This document shows positions 28,740 through 37,670 of a DNA stretch of 64,000 nt, in pieces. Both the position numbers and the translations under genes were made by a program. The DNA is taken from positions 20,275 through 84,274 of the forward strand of contig JASMKH010000007.1 in NCBI GenBank assembly GCA_030749435.1. Reading direction: 5' to 3'. The stretch's first letter is position 1, and every line of letters begins with the position of its first letter. Under the pieces are notes generated by a model, which saw nothing but the letters and a program-made list of their open reading frames with translations, did no database searches and had not been told where the DNA came from. Source of the stretch: Phycisphaerales bacterium (GTDB lineage Bacteria > Planctomycetota > Phycisphaerae > Phycisphaerales > SM1A02).

Positions 28740-29696
28740 ATGACACGCGCTTTCACGATTCTCGAGATGATGGCAGTCGTCGCAATCCTCGGCGTTCTCG
28801 CCGCACTGGTGTTGGTCGGCGTGCAGAGGCTCGACGCATCCTCCATGTCGGCCGCCGATCTGGCTCGGCAACGGCAGATCGCTGCCGCCCAGACCAAGTA
28901 CGCAGCAGACCACGACTCGAGGCTGCTGCACCCCCGAACCACAGTGTGGGACAGCCCCAATCCGTATGTCGATCTGGTCAATTCGCAGGATGGCTACGAC
29001 GTTGAACTGCGAGACGCCGACAACCTGTATCAGGATGCCCTGAGCCGTTTCTGGGTCCGTGATTTCGGCGATGGACTCGAGGACACTGGCGAAACCGATC
29101 CGGTGACAGGGCAGCCGCTTTATATCGAAGTACCCGACGCACTGAGCAGCGGGGCTGCCTGGGACTACCTCGACGCCAACATCGATGCCTACAGATCGCC
29201 GCTCGACCCATCCACCCGGATACGGTCGTACTCGCTCAACGGGTTCGTCGGAGTCAATGTCTGCGCCGAAGACTGGTACTGGAGTGAGGGAGGTCCATTC
29301 GAGGGCGATTTCATCAAGTACGCGGTGCCTTGCCCGACGAGCATGCAGATCCGCCAGCCGTCGATGACCATGTGCTCCATCGCGGAAGATGACCCGTCAG
29401 CAGCAAACAACACGCCGGGTTTCAATCAGGACGGCTTCCTGGTTCATCCCGATCAGGACACGGCCTACTGGTACGACATTCCTGCCCTGTGGGATCCCAC
29501 GCGCATCAATCTCTCCAATATGGACGGCTCGACGCACTCCATTCGGGTCAGCGACCCCGACCTGTACAAGACGCTCGCCCAGCCGGACAGTGGCCCGGGG
29601 TATCTGGAGCATGCATGTCCGGAGATCCTGCAGATCCAGCAGCGGTTGCTCCCAGGCGTGCTGGAGTTCCGCACTCTGGAGGATCTGCCCGACTGA
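28740..29696 (+). CDS. Type II secretion pseudopilin-like protein
   Basis: 318 residues. MTRAFTILEMMAVVAILGVLAALVLV is a prepilin N-terminus: short basic leader, Phe after the cleavage point, Glu at position 5 of the mature chain and a hydrophobic helix. The cleavage residue before Phe is Ala rather than Gly. The rest is an extracellular domain with dates-and-text-like low similarity typical of DUF1559-like planctomycete proteins, though I cannot assign it. It overlaps nothing and lies 14 bases after the GH13 gene. Confidence 0.75.
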   Translation: MTRAFTILEMMAVVAILGVLAALVLVGVQRLDASSMSAADLARQRQIAAAQTKYAADHDSRLLHPRTTVWDSPNPYVDLVNSQDGYDVELRDADNLYQDALSRFWVRDFGDGLEDTGETDPVTGQPLYIEVPDALSSGAAWDYLDANIDAYRSPLDPSTRIRSYSLNGFVGVNVCAEDWYWSEGGPFEGDFIKYAVPCPTSMQIRQPSMTMCSIAEDDPSAANNTPGFNQDGFLVHPDQDTAYWYDIPALWDPTRINLSNMDGSTHSIRVSDPDLYKTLAQPDSGPGYLEHACPEILQIQQRLLPGVLEFRTLEDLPD

Positions 29697-29707
29697 GCAA
29701 CCCGCTG

Positions 29708-31036
29708 CTACGGAAGCGTCGCGGCGTGCGCCGAGCGGATCGAATCGGCGGTCCGGTTCAACAGTTCATCGAGCTCATCAAACGACATCGTCAACGGAAG
29801 GCGGAATCGCATCGAGTCGGTCCCGCAGGGCAGCGACATCGCCTTTCGATCGAACATGGCCGTAATCGCGGCCGCGCGGTGTTCGGGAGACGGGAACGTA
29901 CAGGCGACCAGCGTTCCGCAGCCACGGATGTTGTCGAATGCCCCCGTGTCCTTCGCGATCGAGCGAAGGCCATCCTTGAGCCGATCACCCAGGTCCAGCG
30001 CATGCTCGGCAAGACCTTCCTCAACAATGATCTCTATGAATCTGCGTGACCGAACCATGTCCACGAGGTTTCCACCCCATGTCGAGTTGATCCTGCTTGA
30101 GACCTTGAAGACGTTCTGCTCAACCTGGTCGACCTTGCCGCCAGCGTAGATTCCGCACACCTGCGACTTCTTGCCGAAGGACACGACGTCTGGCGCGACT
30201 CCCTGATGCTGCCAGAACCACGGCTTACCCGATCCGAAGAAGCCGGTCTGCACTTCGTCGAAGATCAACAGACAGTCGTGCTCGTCCGCGTACTTGCGCA
30301 GCTTCGCCATGAACTCCGGACGGAAGTGATTGTCGCCACCCTCGCCCTGCATGGGCTCGATGAGAATGGCTGCAATGCGATCGGCGCTCTCGGCAAATGC
30401 CATATCGAGTTGCTCGCAAGCAATGGCTTCCTCGGCCTCGATGTCATTGCTCACATGACCGTCCATGTCGAACCGGCATACGGGATTATGAATCCTCGGC
30501 CACGGGAACCGCGGGAACAGGCCGATCTTGTCGGGCACCGTATTGGTGCAACTCATCGTGTATCCGGTTCGGCCGTGAAAGGCCTGCTGAAAGTGCACGA
30601 TCGACAGATCGTTGCAGTCAGCCAGATAGTCGTTTCGGCCAAGCCGACGGGCCTTCCAATCGAACGCTGTCTTCATCGCGTTCTCGACCGCCAAGCCGCC
30701 GCCTGCAACCCAGAAGTGATGGGAAAACCCATCCGGTGTCAAGTGCGTTGCGAACGTCCGCACGAAGTCCGCCATTTCCGAGGTGTACAGGTCGGCATTG
30801 GCAATGTTCGACTGGGCCGCCCGCATGAGCGCGGCCTCAAACGCCGGTTCCCGCATTCCAGGATGATTGAACCCGATGGGCCAGGAGGCAAAGCACGTGA
30901 AGGCATCGAGGTACTTCTCGCCGCTCGCCGCATCGTGAATCCAAGACCCCTGCGACTTCTCCAAATCGACCACAAGCGGATAACCGTCGACGAGTTGGTG
31001 TCTGGAGAGACTCTGGAGAACTTCACTGGCCTGCAT
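29708..31036 (-). CDS. lat: L-lysine 6-aminotransferase (class III)
   Basis: 442 residues. The class III fold is clear: FHGRTGYTMSCTNT, the D-E-V-Q motif in LIFDEVQTGFFGSG and the pyridoxal-phosphate lysine in SFGKKSQVCG. The C-C-like segment VCGIYAGGKVD and the N-terminal LVDGYPLVVDLEKSQGSW are typical of lysine epsilon-aminotransferases rather than ornithine or GABA enzymes. It converts lysine and 2-oxoglutarate to aminoadipate semialdehyde and glutamate, for lysine breakdown or osmolyte-type metabolism. No dehydrogenase partner is adjacent. Confidence 0.88.
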   Translation of the reverse strand: MQASEVLQSLSRHQLVDGYPLVVDLEKSQGSWIHDAASGEKYLDAFTCFASWPIGFNHPGMREPAFEAALMRAAQSNIANADLYTSEMADFVRTFATHLTPDGFSHHFWVAGGGLAVENAMKTAFDWKARRLGRNDYLADCNDLSIVHFQQAFHGRTGYTMSCTNTVPDKIGLFPRFPWPRIHNPVCRFDMDGHVSNDIEAEEAIACEQLDMAFAESADRIAAILIEPMQGEGGDNHFRPEFMAKLRKYADEHDCLLIFDEVQTGFFGSGKPWFWQHQGVAPDVVSFGKKSQVCGIYAGGKVDQVEQNVFKVSSRINSTWGGNLVDMVRSRRFIEIIVEEGLAEHALDLGDRLKDGLRSIAKDTGAFDNIRGCGTLVACTFPSPEHRAAAITAMFDRKAMSLPCGTDSMRFRLPLTMSFDELDELLNRTADSIRSAHAATLP

Positions 31037-31177
31037 GAATCGGCTCCTTGGGTCGGCTCAGGACTACGTAGGGGGAACTGGCCATGGTACATCCACCCCC
31101 ACCAGACCGGGGCGTTGGATTCCTGAGCGGCCGGCACGCAGGGGCATTCCTCCTGCCGTAGAATCAGAGCCGCTGAG

Positions 31178-31295
31178 CCCCTCAAACGGGGGATCTGAGA
31201 CCGGTTTCCGGCCTCAGAGCCCCAAGCATCTTGACGATCGGGCGCGAGGCGGGGAGACTTCTCCGCTCGCCCCTGCTTTCAGTCCCCGTCCGGGG
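31178..31295 (+). promoter_or_regulatory. Hairpin-rich leader of the coiled-coil membrane protein gene
   Basis: Within the 281-base gap 31037-31317 four hairpins follow one another: CCCC/GGGG (31178-31191); TCTGAG/CTCAGA with inner CCGG/CCGG (31194-31218); GGG, CGAG, GGAG pairing with CTCC, CTCG, CCC (31240-31272); and CCCC/GGGG (31284-31295). A TTGACG box at 31231-31236 may be a -35. AGGAG at 31301-31305 precedes the ATG. Confidence 0.35.
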
Positions 31296-31317
31296 CACCC
31301 AGGAGATCTCTCGCCTC

Positions 31318-32694
31318 ATGGCCATTCGAACCGCTGCCGGAACCGGTGTCACCATCTCACTGGTCGTGTTCGTCCTGCTGACCGTCCTGCTCCTGGCAGG
31401 CTCCATTCTGCTGTGGGGCAAGTTGCAGACCGCTGAGGAGGCGGCCGCCAAAGCGGATGAAAACGTCACCTCCTTCGTCAGGCTTTCGGAACGCAACGAG
31501 CCGTGGTTTCAACGCCTCGAAACAACCCATGGTCGTGACACGCTCATGGGACACATGAACAATCGCTACGAGTCCCTTCGGCAATTCACATTCGGCCGTA
31601 CAGATGACAGCTTCCCTGACCTGACTGCGGCTCGTGAGGAGAACGGTCTGGCCGACGGCGGGTCCATGGCAGCAGCACTCAATGACGCGAGTCGCCGCAT
31701 TGCCGACCTGACCGCTGCCAACGCAGCGATGGAGGCGCGGGCCGACAGCGCCGAGCGTGACCGCGATCAGTTGGATGCCCAACTTCAGAAGGCAACAAGC
31801 GAACGCGACGCGCTGCTCGCATCGGAGTCGCAGCAACTCAAGGGGTACACCGATGCAGACGAGCGGCATGCCGCCGCCATCCAGCAGGCAGTGTCGGACT
31901 TCGGTCGAATGCAGGCGACATCCCGCGACCAACTCAACAGCACAATCAGCGAGCAGCAGGATGAGGTCGACCGACTGACCAAGGACAACAAGATGCTCTC
32001 GTCCAAACTGCGCGACCTCGATGCCCGGCTGAACCGGGACCGCCTCAACGCCGCGAATCCTGCGGCGCTGGTGGACGGGAAGATCCTCGACGTCGTCGGC
32101 GGTGGCGACATGGTCTACATCGACCGCGGGCGGAACGACCAAGTCGTCCTTGGAATGACGTTCGAGGTGTTTGAATCAGCGGATCAGGTCCAGTCAGTGG
32201 CCGAGGACGATGACGTCCGCGGCAAGGCCAGCATTCAAGTCATCAAAATCGGCGACGCCAGTGCCACGGCCAAGGTCATCCGACAGGTCAAGGGACGCCC
32301 GTTGATTCCCGGGAATGTCATCACCAACGCCATCTACGACCCGGAGTACCAGTTCCGCTTCCTCGTCCATGGCAAGTACGACCTCGATCATGACGGCAAG
32401 GCGACGCTCAATGAAGCGCAGTACCTGCGGGATCGAATCAAACGGTGGGGCGGGCACGTGGTCACTGGGACCGAGATCCCGGGAGACCTCGACTTCCTCG
32501 TGCTGGGCGAGCAGCCTCGCAATCCAATTCAGCCCGGCGTCAATCAGCGGTCCACCGAGGCCATGAATGAGTACATCAGGCTTCGCACCGCGGCCGACAC
32601 CTATCGGTCATTGCTGGAGCAGGCTCAGCAGGCAAGGATCCCCGTGCTGAATCAGACTCGCCTCGAGATCCTCACGGGTCGCACGGACCTCTGA
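31318..32694 (+). CDS. Membrane-anchored coiled-coil protein, function unknown
   Basis: 458 residues. One membrane helix (about 9-35, ISLVVFVLLTVLLLAGSILLWG) is followed by a long helical region with heptads (about 110-235; SAERDRDQLDAQLQKATS, EVDRLTKDNKMLSSKL), then a beta-rich domain from about 245 (VDGKILDVVGGGDMVYIDRG) and a Rossmann-like end GGHVVTGTEIPGDLDFLVLG. The DGKI-D-V-x-G-G-G-x-V-Y-I-D-x-G segment resembles FlgT-like or SLT-adhesion 'rod' domains seen in planctomycete proteins. No enzyme motif is visible. A structural envelope role is the best guess. Confidence 0.7.
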   Translation: MAIRTAAGTGVTISLVVFVLLTVLLLAGSILLWGKLQTAEEAAAKADENVTSFVRLSERNEPWFQRLETTHGRDTLMGHMNNRYESLRQFTFGRTDDSFPDLTAAREENGLADGGSMAAALNDASRRIADLTAANAAMEARADSAERDRDQLDAQLQKATSERDALLASESQQLKGYTDADERHAAAIQQAVSDFGRMQATSRDQLNSTISEQQDEVDRLTKDNKMLSSKLRDLDARLNRDRLNAANPAALVDGKILDVVGGGDMVYIDRGRNDQVVLGMTFEVFESADQVQSVAEDDDVRGKASIQVIKIGDASATAKVIRQVKGRPLIPGNVITNAIYDPEYQFRFLVHGKYDLDHDGKATLNEAQYLRDRIKRWGGHVVTGTEIPGDLDFLVLGEQPRNPIQPGVNQRSTEAMNEYIRLRTAADTYRSLLEQAQQARIPVLNQTRLEILTGRTDL

Positions 32695-32710
32695 GTCCCT
32701 GCAGCAACCC

Positions 32711-33748
32711 ATGGCCCGGCGAACGCCGCTCCGAAACATGGCCGAGTACCTGCCAGCGCGGGCGCTCGCGTCGTTGATTCAATGCTTCCCGGCACGGCGC
32801 AACCTTCAGACCTTTGGATTCCTCGGACGCTGCTATGCCCTCTCCAATCGCGGGCGGCTTCGACGCGCTCAGGCCAGTCTGGAGGCCTGCTTTCCTGATC
32901 TTGAGCCCGCAGAAGTCAAGCGAATCGCGATTGCATCGATCGAACATCTCTTCCAACTCGCCGCCGCCGATTCGATCCTGATGGGCCGATGCATCAAACC
33001 ATCGACCTGGTCCAGACATCTCGACGTCCGCCCCGCCGAAGAGGCCATTCCGCTTCTGACATCTGAGCAGCCCCTCCTGCTGCTGACCGGGCACCTTGGA
33101 AACTGGGAGTTGCTCGGCTACGGGCTCTCAGTCGCCGGGTACCCCATCCACGCCCTCGCTCGACCCCTCGACAACCCCCATCTCAATCGGTGGCTGCTGT
33201 CGATCCGGGAAGCATGGGGATTGAAGGTGCTCACAAAGTGGGGCGCCGCGCCGCAGATGCAGGGCATCCTGGAACAGGGAGGACGGCTGGGCTTCATCGC
33301 TGATCAGAATGCCGGGGACCACGGCGTCTTCGTTCCCTTCTTCGGTCGTCTCGCCTCCGCCTACAAGTCGATCGGTCTGCTGGCCCTGAAGTACGAGATC
33401 CCGATCGTCGTCGCAATGGCAAGGCGGCGGCGTACCGACCTCGACTACGAGATCGTCATCGGAGACATCATCCACGCCGAGGATTGGAAGGACCAGGAGG
33501 ACCCACTGTATTACGTGACGGCGCGATATACGCGTGGACTGGAGACGCTGGTCCGCACATGCCCGGAGCAGTACCTCTGGATTCACCGCCGCTGGAAGAG
33601 CCGCCCGAAGCATGTCCGCCAGGGCCAACCCATGCCGCCGCGATTGCGACACCGCATTGAGTCACTGCCGTGGCTCTCAGAGGATGAGCAGCTCGCCGTG
33701 ATCGATCGATCCAACGAAGAGTCCTCGCTCGCCCGGGCCTCCCTTTGA
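32711..33748 (+). CDS. LpxL/HtrB-type lysophospholipid acyltransferase
   Basis: 345 residues. The catalytic H-x4-[DE] is seen as GHLGNWE, followed by ALARPLDNPHLNRWL, a conserved DQNAGDHGVFVPFFG block and VHRRWKSRP-like IHRRWKSRP near the C-terminus. These are marks of the lipid A late acyltransferase family, which adds a secondary acyl chain at the cytoplasmic face of the inner membrane. No clear N-terminal membrane helix is seen. Together with LolCD-like genes it supports an outer membrane. Confidence 0.88.
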   Translation: MARRTPLRNMAEYLPARALASLIQCFPARRNLQTFGFLGRCYALSNRGRLRRAQASLEACFPDLEPAEVKRIAIASIEHLFQLAAADSILMGRCIKPSTWSRHLDVRPAEEAIPLLTSEQPLLLLTGHLGNWELLGYGLSVAGYPIHALARPLDNPHLNRWLLSIREAWGLKVLTKWGAAPQMQGILEQGGRLGFIADQNAGDHGVFVPFFGRLASAYKSIGLLALKYEIPIVVAMARRRRTDLDYEIVIGDIIHAEDWKDQEDPLYYVTARYTRGLETLVRTCPEQYLWIHRRWKSRPKHVRQGQPMPPRLRHRIESLPWLSEDEQLAVIDRSNEESSLARASL

Positions 33749-33773
33749 CTCGGGGGACCACACCCGCGATACT
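33745..33773 (+). promoter_or_regulatory. Promoter of the receiver-domain gene, leaderless configuration
   Basis: TTGACT at 33745-33750, exactly 17 bases, then GATACT at 33768-33773. Six bases later is the GTG start at 33780. The expected transcript start therefore coincides with the start codon, and no Shine-Dalgarno sequence exists. Confidence 0.65.
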
Positions 33774-33779
33774 CGTCCG

Positions 33780-34160
33780 GTGTCCAGCCGACTCGCCAAT
33801 CTCAGCATTCTGGTGGTTGATGACGATGAAGACATCCGCGCGGGAATGACCCTCGCGCTCCGCAGCGAGGGGGCCGACGTCATTCAGGCTGCGGACGGTA
33901 ACGAGGCCGTGGCACTCTGGCGAAGCCACGAACCACCAGTCATCGTGCTGGACATGATGCTGCCCAAGCGATCCGGATTCCTCGTACTCGAGGAGTTGAG
34001 GGAGACTGCGACCCCGCCAATCGTCGTCATGGTCACCGCCAACGAGGGGAGGCGCCATGAGCAGTACGCCCGAACGCTCGGCGTGCACGCGTACCTCACC
34101 AAGCCCATCCCGCTGGAATCGCTCATCAGCGTGATTGAACGTCTGGCGGCGAGCCCGTAG
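33780..34160 (+). CDS. Single-domain response regulator (CheY-like)
   Basis: 126 residues, a lone receiver domain. Acidic pocket residues lie in LVVDDDED, the phosphoacceptor Asp in VIVLDMMLPKRSG, then the switch Thr in MVTAN and the conserved Lys in YLTKP. There is no output domain, so it signals by protein contact. No histidine kinase is near. It starts with GTG directly after a good promoter, so the message appears leaderless. Confidence 0.92.
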   Translation: MSSRLANLSILVVDDDEDIRAGMTLALRSEGADVIQAADGNEAVALWRSHEPPVIVLDMMLPKRSGFLVLEELRETATPPIVVMVTANEGRRHEQYARTLGVHAYLTKPIPLESLISVIERLAASP

Positions 34161-34255
34161 AGCCGCTTCGCACGCTGCCAGGTCGGCACGGCCACTCCAC
34201 ACCTCCGACGGTTTCGGGACTGATACCATGCTCGACCTGTTTGAATGGAGTCGCC

Positions 34256-34558
34256 GTGCCTCAGCAATACGCCATCCTGCCTCGCGCCACCGATCCCGCA
34301 GCCCCGGATCTTGGGCAGCGGCGAGACCTCGTCGCGCGGTTGGCAACGCTCAATACCGCACCGGAGACTGAGGGCGACGACGTGCTCTGGGGACCGGGCT
34401 TCCGGCTTGAACTCACACCCGATCAGAACCCCGTGACGCAAATCCTTCTGACTGTCATCGAGGATGAGATTGCCGGACTGGCCATCATGCGGCTGGGGCG
34501 TCTGTGCAGTTGGAGGCTGGTTGACCTCGAGACCGGAATCGAGATGGAACCTGAATGA
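34256..34558 (+). CDS. Conserved-looking small protein of unknown function
   Basis: 100 residues from GTG 34256, chosen because GGAG lies five bases upstream; a TTG at 34241 is also in frame. No family is recognised. The sequence has an amphipathic middle (LGQRRDLVARLATL) and beta-like C-terminus (ITQILLTVIEDE-like, then CSWRLVDLETGIEMEPE). Its last four bases overlap the next start (ATGA), so the two small proteins are made together. Confidence 0.6.
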   Translation: MPQQYAILPRATDPAAPDLGQRRDLVARLATLNTAPETEGDDVLWGPGFRLELTPDQNPVTQILLTVIEDEIAGLAIMRLGRLCSWRLVDLETGIEMEPE

Positions 34559-34899
34559 GCGAAGTGAAACGCCCCGTCGAGGGGCTGGCTGTCACTCTGA
34601 ACGATGAGACCCGTGAGCAGACGCTCGCGTGGATGCTGTTGTATCGCGGCGACGTGACGTTGACGACCCGAGACGGTGTCTCACACACCGGCTACGCCTT
34701 CAACCTGAAATCGAACGTTCTCTGGCTCGATCAGCCGAATGAGTCGGAACGCCGTGAGGTCGCCATCGATTCGATCGAGTCCGTCGTCTTCTCGGGACGG
34801 GACATGGCTGCAGGAAAGTCATTCGACCGGTGGATCAAACGCTACATCGACAAGAAGCTCGCTGGCGAAGTGGCCGAGATCGCATCGGACGATCTCTGA
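34555..34899 (+). CDS. Small protein of unknown function
   Basis: 114 residues, coupled to the previous gene by an ATGA overlap. A beta-rich centre (LYRGDVTLTTRDGVSHTGYAFNL) followed by an acidic-basic helix (KSFDRWIKRYIDKKLAGEV) could be an Sm-like or small barrel fold; this is a structural guess only. No motif, signal peptide or membrane segment is visible. Confidence 0.6.
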   Translation: MSEVKRPVEGLAVTLNDETREQTLAWMLLYRGDVTLTTRDGVSHTGYAFNLKSNVLWLDQPNESERREVAIDSIESVVFSGRDMAAGKSFDRWIKRYIDKKLAGEVAEIASDDL

Positions 34900-34918
34900 A
34901 CTCGGCCGGCTGAAGTCG

Positions 34919-35668
34919 TCAGGCGGCGCGTCGAGCCGTGTTGAGCAGCGATGCAAGCGACAGACGCCTGGCTCCGCCCGGTGCCTCGATGATGAGTTGC
35001 TCCACACCCAGGTGTGCCAATCTGCGAAGGCAGTTGATCGCCTCGGTCCCGTCGAGCGTCTGCACCTGCTCATGCCGATCACAGCCATGAAGCGACAATC
35101 GCACCGCTCGCGCCATCGCGCGGCGACGACTGACAAAGAGCCGGACTGCCGGCGATTCGTCGAGAATCTCCACGAGCGGAAGGTCGTGAGCCGAAGGGTC
35201 ATTGAGCATCAGCACCGCGTCCTGCCTCTCCAGCCATGCCCACGCGGATGCGGCCGGATCGAGCGCCTGCTCACGCTCCCATGCCTGCTGCATAGCGCCG
35301 ATCAGAGGCTCCAATGGCAGGCGAATGCTCTGCGGGCCATGGTCGATGCGGATCCACTGCAAGCCTCGGGCGTGCAGACGGTCGAGCATTCGCAGCGTGG
35401 CGTCACGGTCGAGTGAGATGGCGTGCACAGGCACATCAGCGACGCTGCTAATCCAGCCTTCGATCGCTCGGCTCGCACGCCGCCTGGTCGTGAAGAGCAG
35501 CGCCACTGGCTCGTCGCCTTCCAGTGCCATGTACGGCAGGGATGCGTCGGTGCCGAGAAGAGCGGGCACGTGCCACCGTCCGAGTGACGCCGCGATCCGA
35601 ATGGCCTCAAATGGCCCGTTTCCTGAAGCCGGGTGACGAGGGCGGACCGAGTCGGCGGTTTGAGGCAT
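34919..35668 (-). CDS. Internally duplicated protein of unknown function
   Basis: 249 residues from the ATG at 35668, which has AGGAG seven bases upstream. Two halves repeat the same plan: VALLFTTRRRASRAIEGWIS ... LDRLHARGLQWIRIDHGP ... LPLEPLIGAM, and VRLFVSRRRAMARAVRLSL ... LRRLAHLGVEQLIIEAPG ... LSLASLLNTA. Each half has the order beta strand, R-R-R helix, helix, beta strand, helix, a little like SseB-type domains. No enzyme motif is seen. It converges on the small gene pair and lies 202 bases after the oppD-like gene. Confidence 0.65.
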   Translation of the reverse strand: MPQTADSVRPRHPASGNGPFEAIRIAASLGRWHVPALLGTDASLPYMALEGDEPVALLFTTRRRASRAIEGWISSVADVPVHAISLDRDATLRMLDRLHARGLQWIRIDHGPQSIRLPLEPLIGAMQQAWEREQALDPAASAWAWLERQDAVLMLNDPSAHDLPLVEILDESPAVRLFVSRRRAMARAVRLSLHGCDRHEQVQTLDGTEAINCLRRLAHLGVEQLIIEAPGGARRLSLASLLNTARRAA

Positions 35669-35870
35669 CTGAGGTCTCCTGCGGGGGACGGTGTCTGGGG
35701 CGCCGATCTGTGGCGCTGGCCCGCCAGCTTGGGGCCACTCCGACAACACGTACGTCCGAAAACCATTTCCCGGTTCGGCTGTTTTTCAAACATCCACGGC
35801 ATGGCATCCTTCGCACGGGATCCCAACACGCTTCCGCAGGCCCGATCAGCCTCGTCGACCCCGGGGGGGA

Positions 35871-36704
35871 TCACGAAGGCTCGGGAGCACTCGAATCGGC
35901 ATCTGCCGGTATGGATAACTCTGGCAGGGGTCCGCGCGAGTCGGGTCGGGGCACGCAGTCCAGAAGCGCCCGGGTGTACGGGTGCTGCGGATTCCCGAGC
36001 ACATCCGAGGTTGGCCCCTGCTCGCAGCAGCGACCGGACCGCATGACGATGACCTGATCCGCCCAGCCCCGAACCGAGCCCAGATCGTGTGTGATCAGCA
36101 AGACGCCCGCACCCGATGCGGCCGCGCTGGCGAGCAGTTCCAACGCCTCGCTGCGATTGATCGCATCAAGCGCCGTCGTAGGCTCATCGGCCAGCACCAC
36201 CGCCGGCGATGGTGCGAGCCCCATGGCTATCAGCACGCGTTGTCTCATCCCCCCACTCAACTCGTGCGGATAAGCGGTCGCAGCGCGTTCGGCGTCCTTG
36301 ATTCCCACGCGGCGCAGCGCATCGCAACACCACTGGCGACCCTGGAGGCCGCTGCACCGGTCGCGGCGACGGCGTGCTTCCAGGAGTTGCCGGTCGATCC
36401 GCATCACCGGGTCGAGCGCCGTCATTGGTTCCTGGAAGATCATCGTGACATCGCGACCTCGAATGGCCCCGAAGCGTGATGAGACGTCCTCTCCGCACAC
36501 TCGGATGGTGCCGCCCGACTGGATGATGCCCGGAGGAAGCAGTCCAAGCACGGCAAGGGCAGAAAGCGTCTTACCGCTCCCCGACTCGCCGACCAGGGCC
36601 GTCACCGAGCCCGGCTGGATGTGCATTGTCAACCGGTCAACGAGCACCGCGCCCTGGTTCAGGCGAATCTGCACGTCCGCCATCTCAAGCACAGGCCCGC
36701 TCAT
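35871..36704 (-). CDS. Oligopeptide/dipeptide ABC transporter ATP-binding protein (OppD/DppD type)
   Basis: 277 residues. Walker A GESGSGKT, Q-loop in MIFQEPMTALDPVMRI, signature LSGGMRQR, Walker B VLADEPTTALD and H-loop LITHDLG. The C-terminal PQHPYTRALLDCVP is the Opp/Dpp mark, but the final Cys cluster that binds an iron-sulfur centre in some DppD proteins is missing. The ATG overlaps the oppC-like stop. There is no OppF or binding protein next to it. Confidence 0.9.
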   Translation of the reverse strand: MSGPVLEMADVQIRLNQGAVLVDRLTMHIQPGSVTALVGESGSGKTLSALAVLGLLPPGIIQSGGTIRVCGEDVSSRFGAIRGRDVTMIFQEPMTALDPVMRIDRQLLEARRRRDRCSGLQGRQWCCDALRRVGIKDAERAATAYPHELSGGMRQRVLIAMGLAPSPAVVLADEPTTALDAINRSEALELLASAAASGAGVLLITHDLGSVRGWADQVIVMRSGRCCEQGPTSDVLGNPQHPYTRALLDCVPRPDSRGPLPELSIPADADSSAPEPS

Positions 36705-37633
36705 GCGACCTCCCGCTGCCTTGGATCGACTGCGATGCGAATGGACTCTCCCAGCACGGTCAACGCCACCAGCGTCGCAGCAATCAGAGCGCAGGGCCAG
36801 AGCAGCAACCACCACCTCGACCGAACAGGGTTGAGTTCTGAGAGCGCCCCGGCTGCCATATTGCCCCAACTCGGGAGCGGCTCCTGCACACCGATACCGA
36901 GAAAGCTCAGGAAGGCCTCCGAGAGCATGGCCATCGGGACAATCAGCGATGTGCAGGCCACGACCGGTCCCACAAGCCAGGGAAGGTAGTACTTCCGCAC
37001 CAGCCGCCCGGTCGGTACGCCGACCAGTCGTGCCGACTCAATACACGGCTGTGCTCGCAAACTCAGCACCTGCCCGCGAACAACCCGCGACAAGGTCAAC
37101 CAGCTGACTGCACCGATGGCGATCCACAGCGTCATCAGATCCAGCAGCAAGCGGGACCCACCGCCCCCCGCCAGTGAGAGCCGCTCACGGAATCCGTCCA
37201 TCGCAAAGGCCAGAAGCACGACCAGCAGCACAGAGGGAAGGCCGTAGAGCACGTCGACGATCCGCATCATGACAGCGTCCACACGACCTCCGAACATCGC
37301 CGCGGTCAGACCCCAGGCGGTCCCGAGCAGCAGCGCCGTCCCGGCAGCGGCCAGCCCAACGACAAGTGAAATGCCCCCCCCGAGCAGGAGGCGAGCAGCC
37401 ACACTGCGGCCAAGTCTGTCGGTTCCGAGCCAGACGTCGGGGCCATCCAGTGAGGGGGGCTGCAGGGCACGCGCCGGATCCACCGCTTCAAACCACCGCT
37501 CGCCTCCACCCGCCGTGCCGAGGGTCCACGGCAGGCTCACGATCGCCAGCAACAGCACCAAGCCAAGAAAGCCGCCGGCGATCACAGTCGATCGGCGGCG
37601 ATCCGTGGTCGTGGCACATCGCTTCGGCGGCAT
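36701..37633 (-). CDS. Oligopeptide/dipeptide ABC transporter permease (OppC/DppC type)
   Basis: 310 residues. OppC features: N-terminal helix, then HxxGTDxxGRDV-like WLGTDRLGRSVAARLL, about five further helices and the coupling loop ESARLVGVPTGRLVRKYYLP. OppC normally needs OppB, which is absent here: the gene upstream is an unrelated secreted protein 37 bases away. Partner subunits may be encoded elsewhere. It is coupled to the ATPase gene by an ATGA overlap. Confidence 0.9.
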   Translation of the reverse strand: MPPKRCATTTDRRRSTVIAGGFLGLVLLLAIVSLPWTLGTAGGGERWFEAVDPARALQPPSLDGPDVWLGTDRLGRSVAARLLLGGGISLVVGLAAAGTALLLGTAWGLTAAMFGGRVDAVMMRIVDVLYGLPSVLLVVLLAFAMDGFRERLSLAGGGGSRLLLDLMTLWIAIGAVSWLTLSRVVRGQVLSLRAQPCIESARLVGVPTGRLVRKYYLPWLVGPVVACTSLIVPMAMLSEAFLSFLGIGVQEPLPSWGNMAAGALSELNPVRSRWWLLLWPCALIAATLVALTVLGESIRIAVDPRQREVA

Positions 37634-37670
37634 GCCCGATAGTACGTCAAGCGATCCCGCCGGAGGCGTG

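Noticed and set aside
28740..29696. Gly-less prepilin leader as a sign of a broken gene
   Set aside because: Ala before the cleavage point also occurs in the second pseudopilin at 55872, so it looks like a lineage habit.
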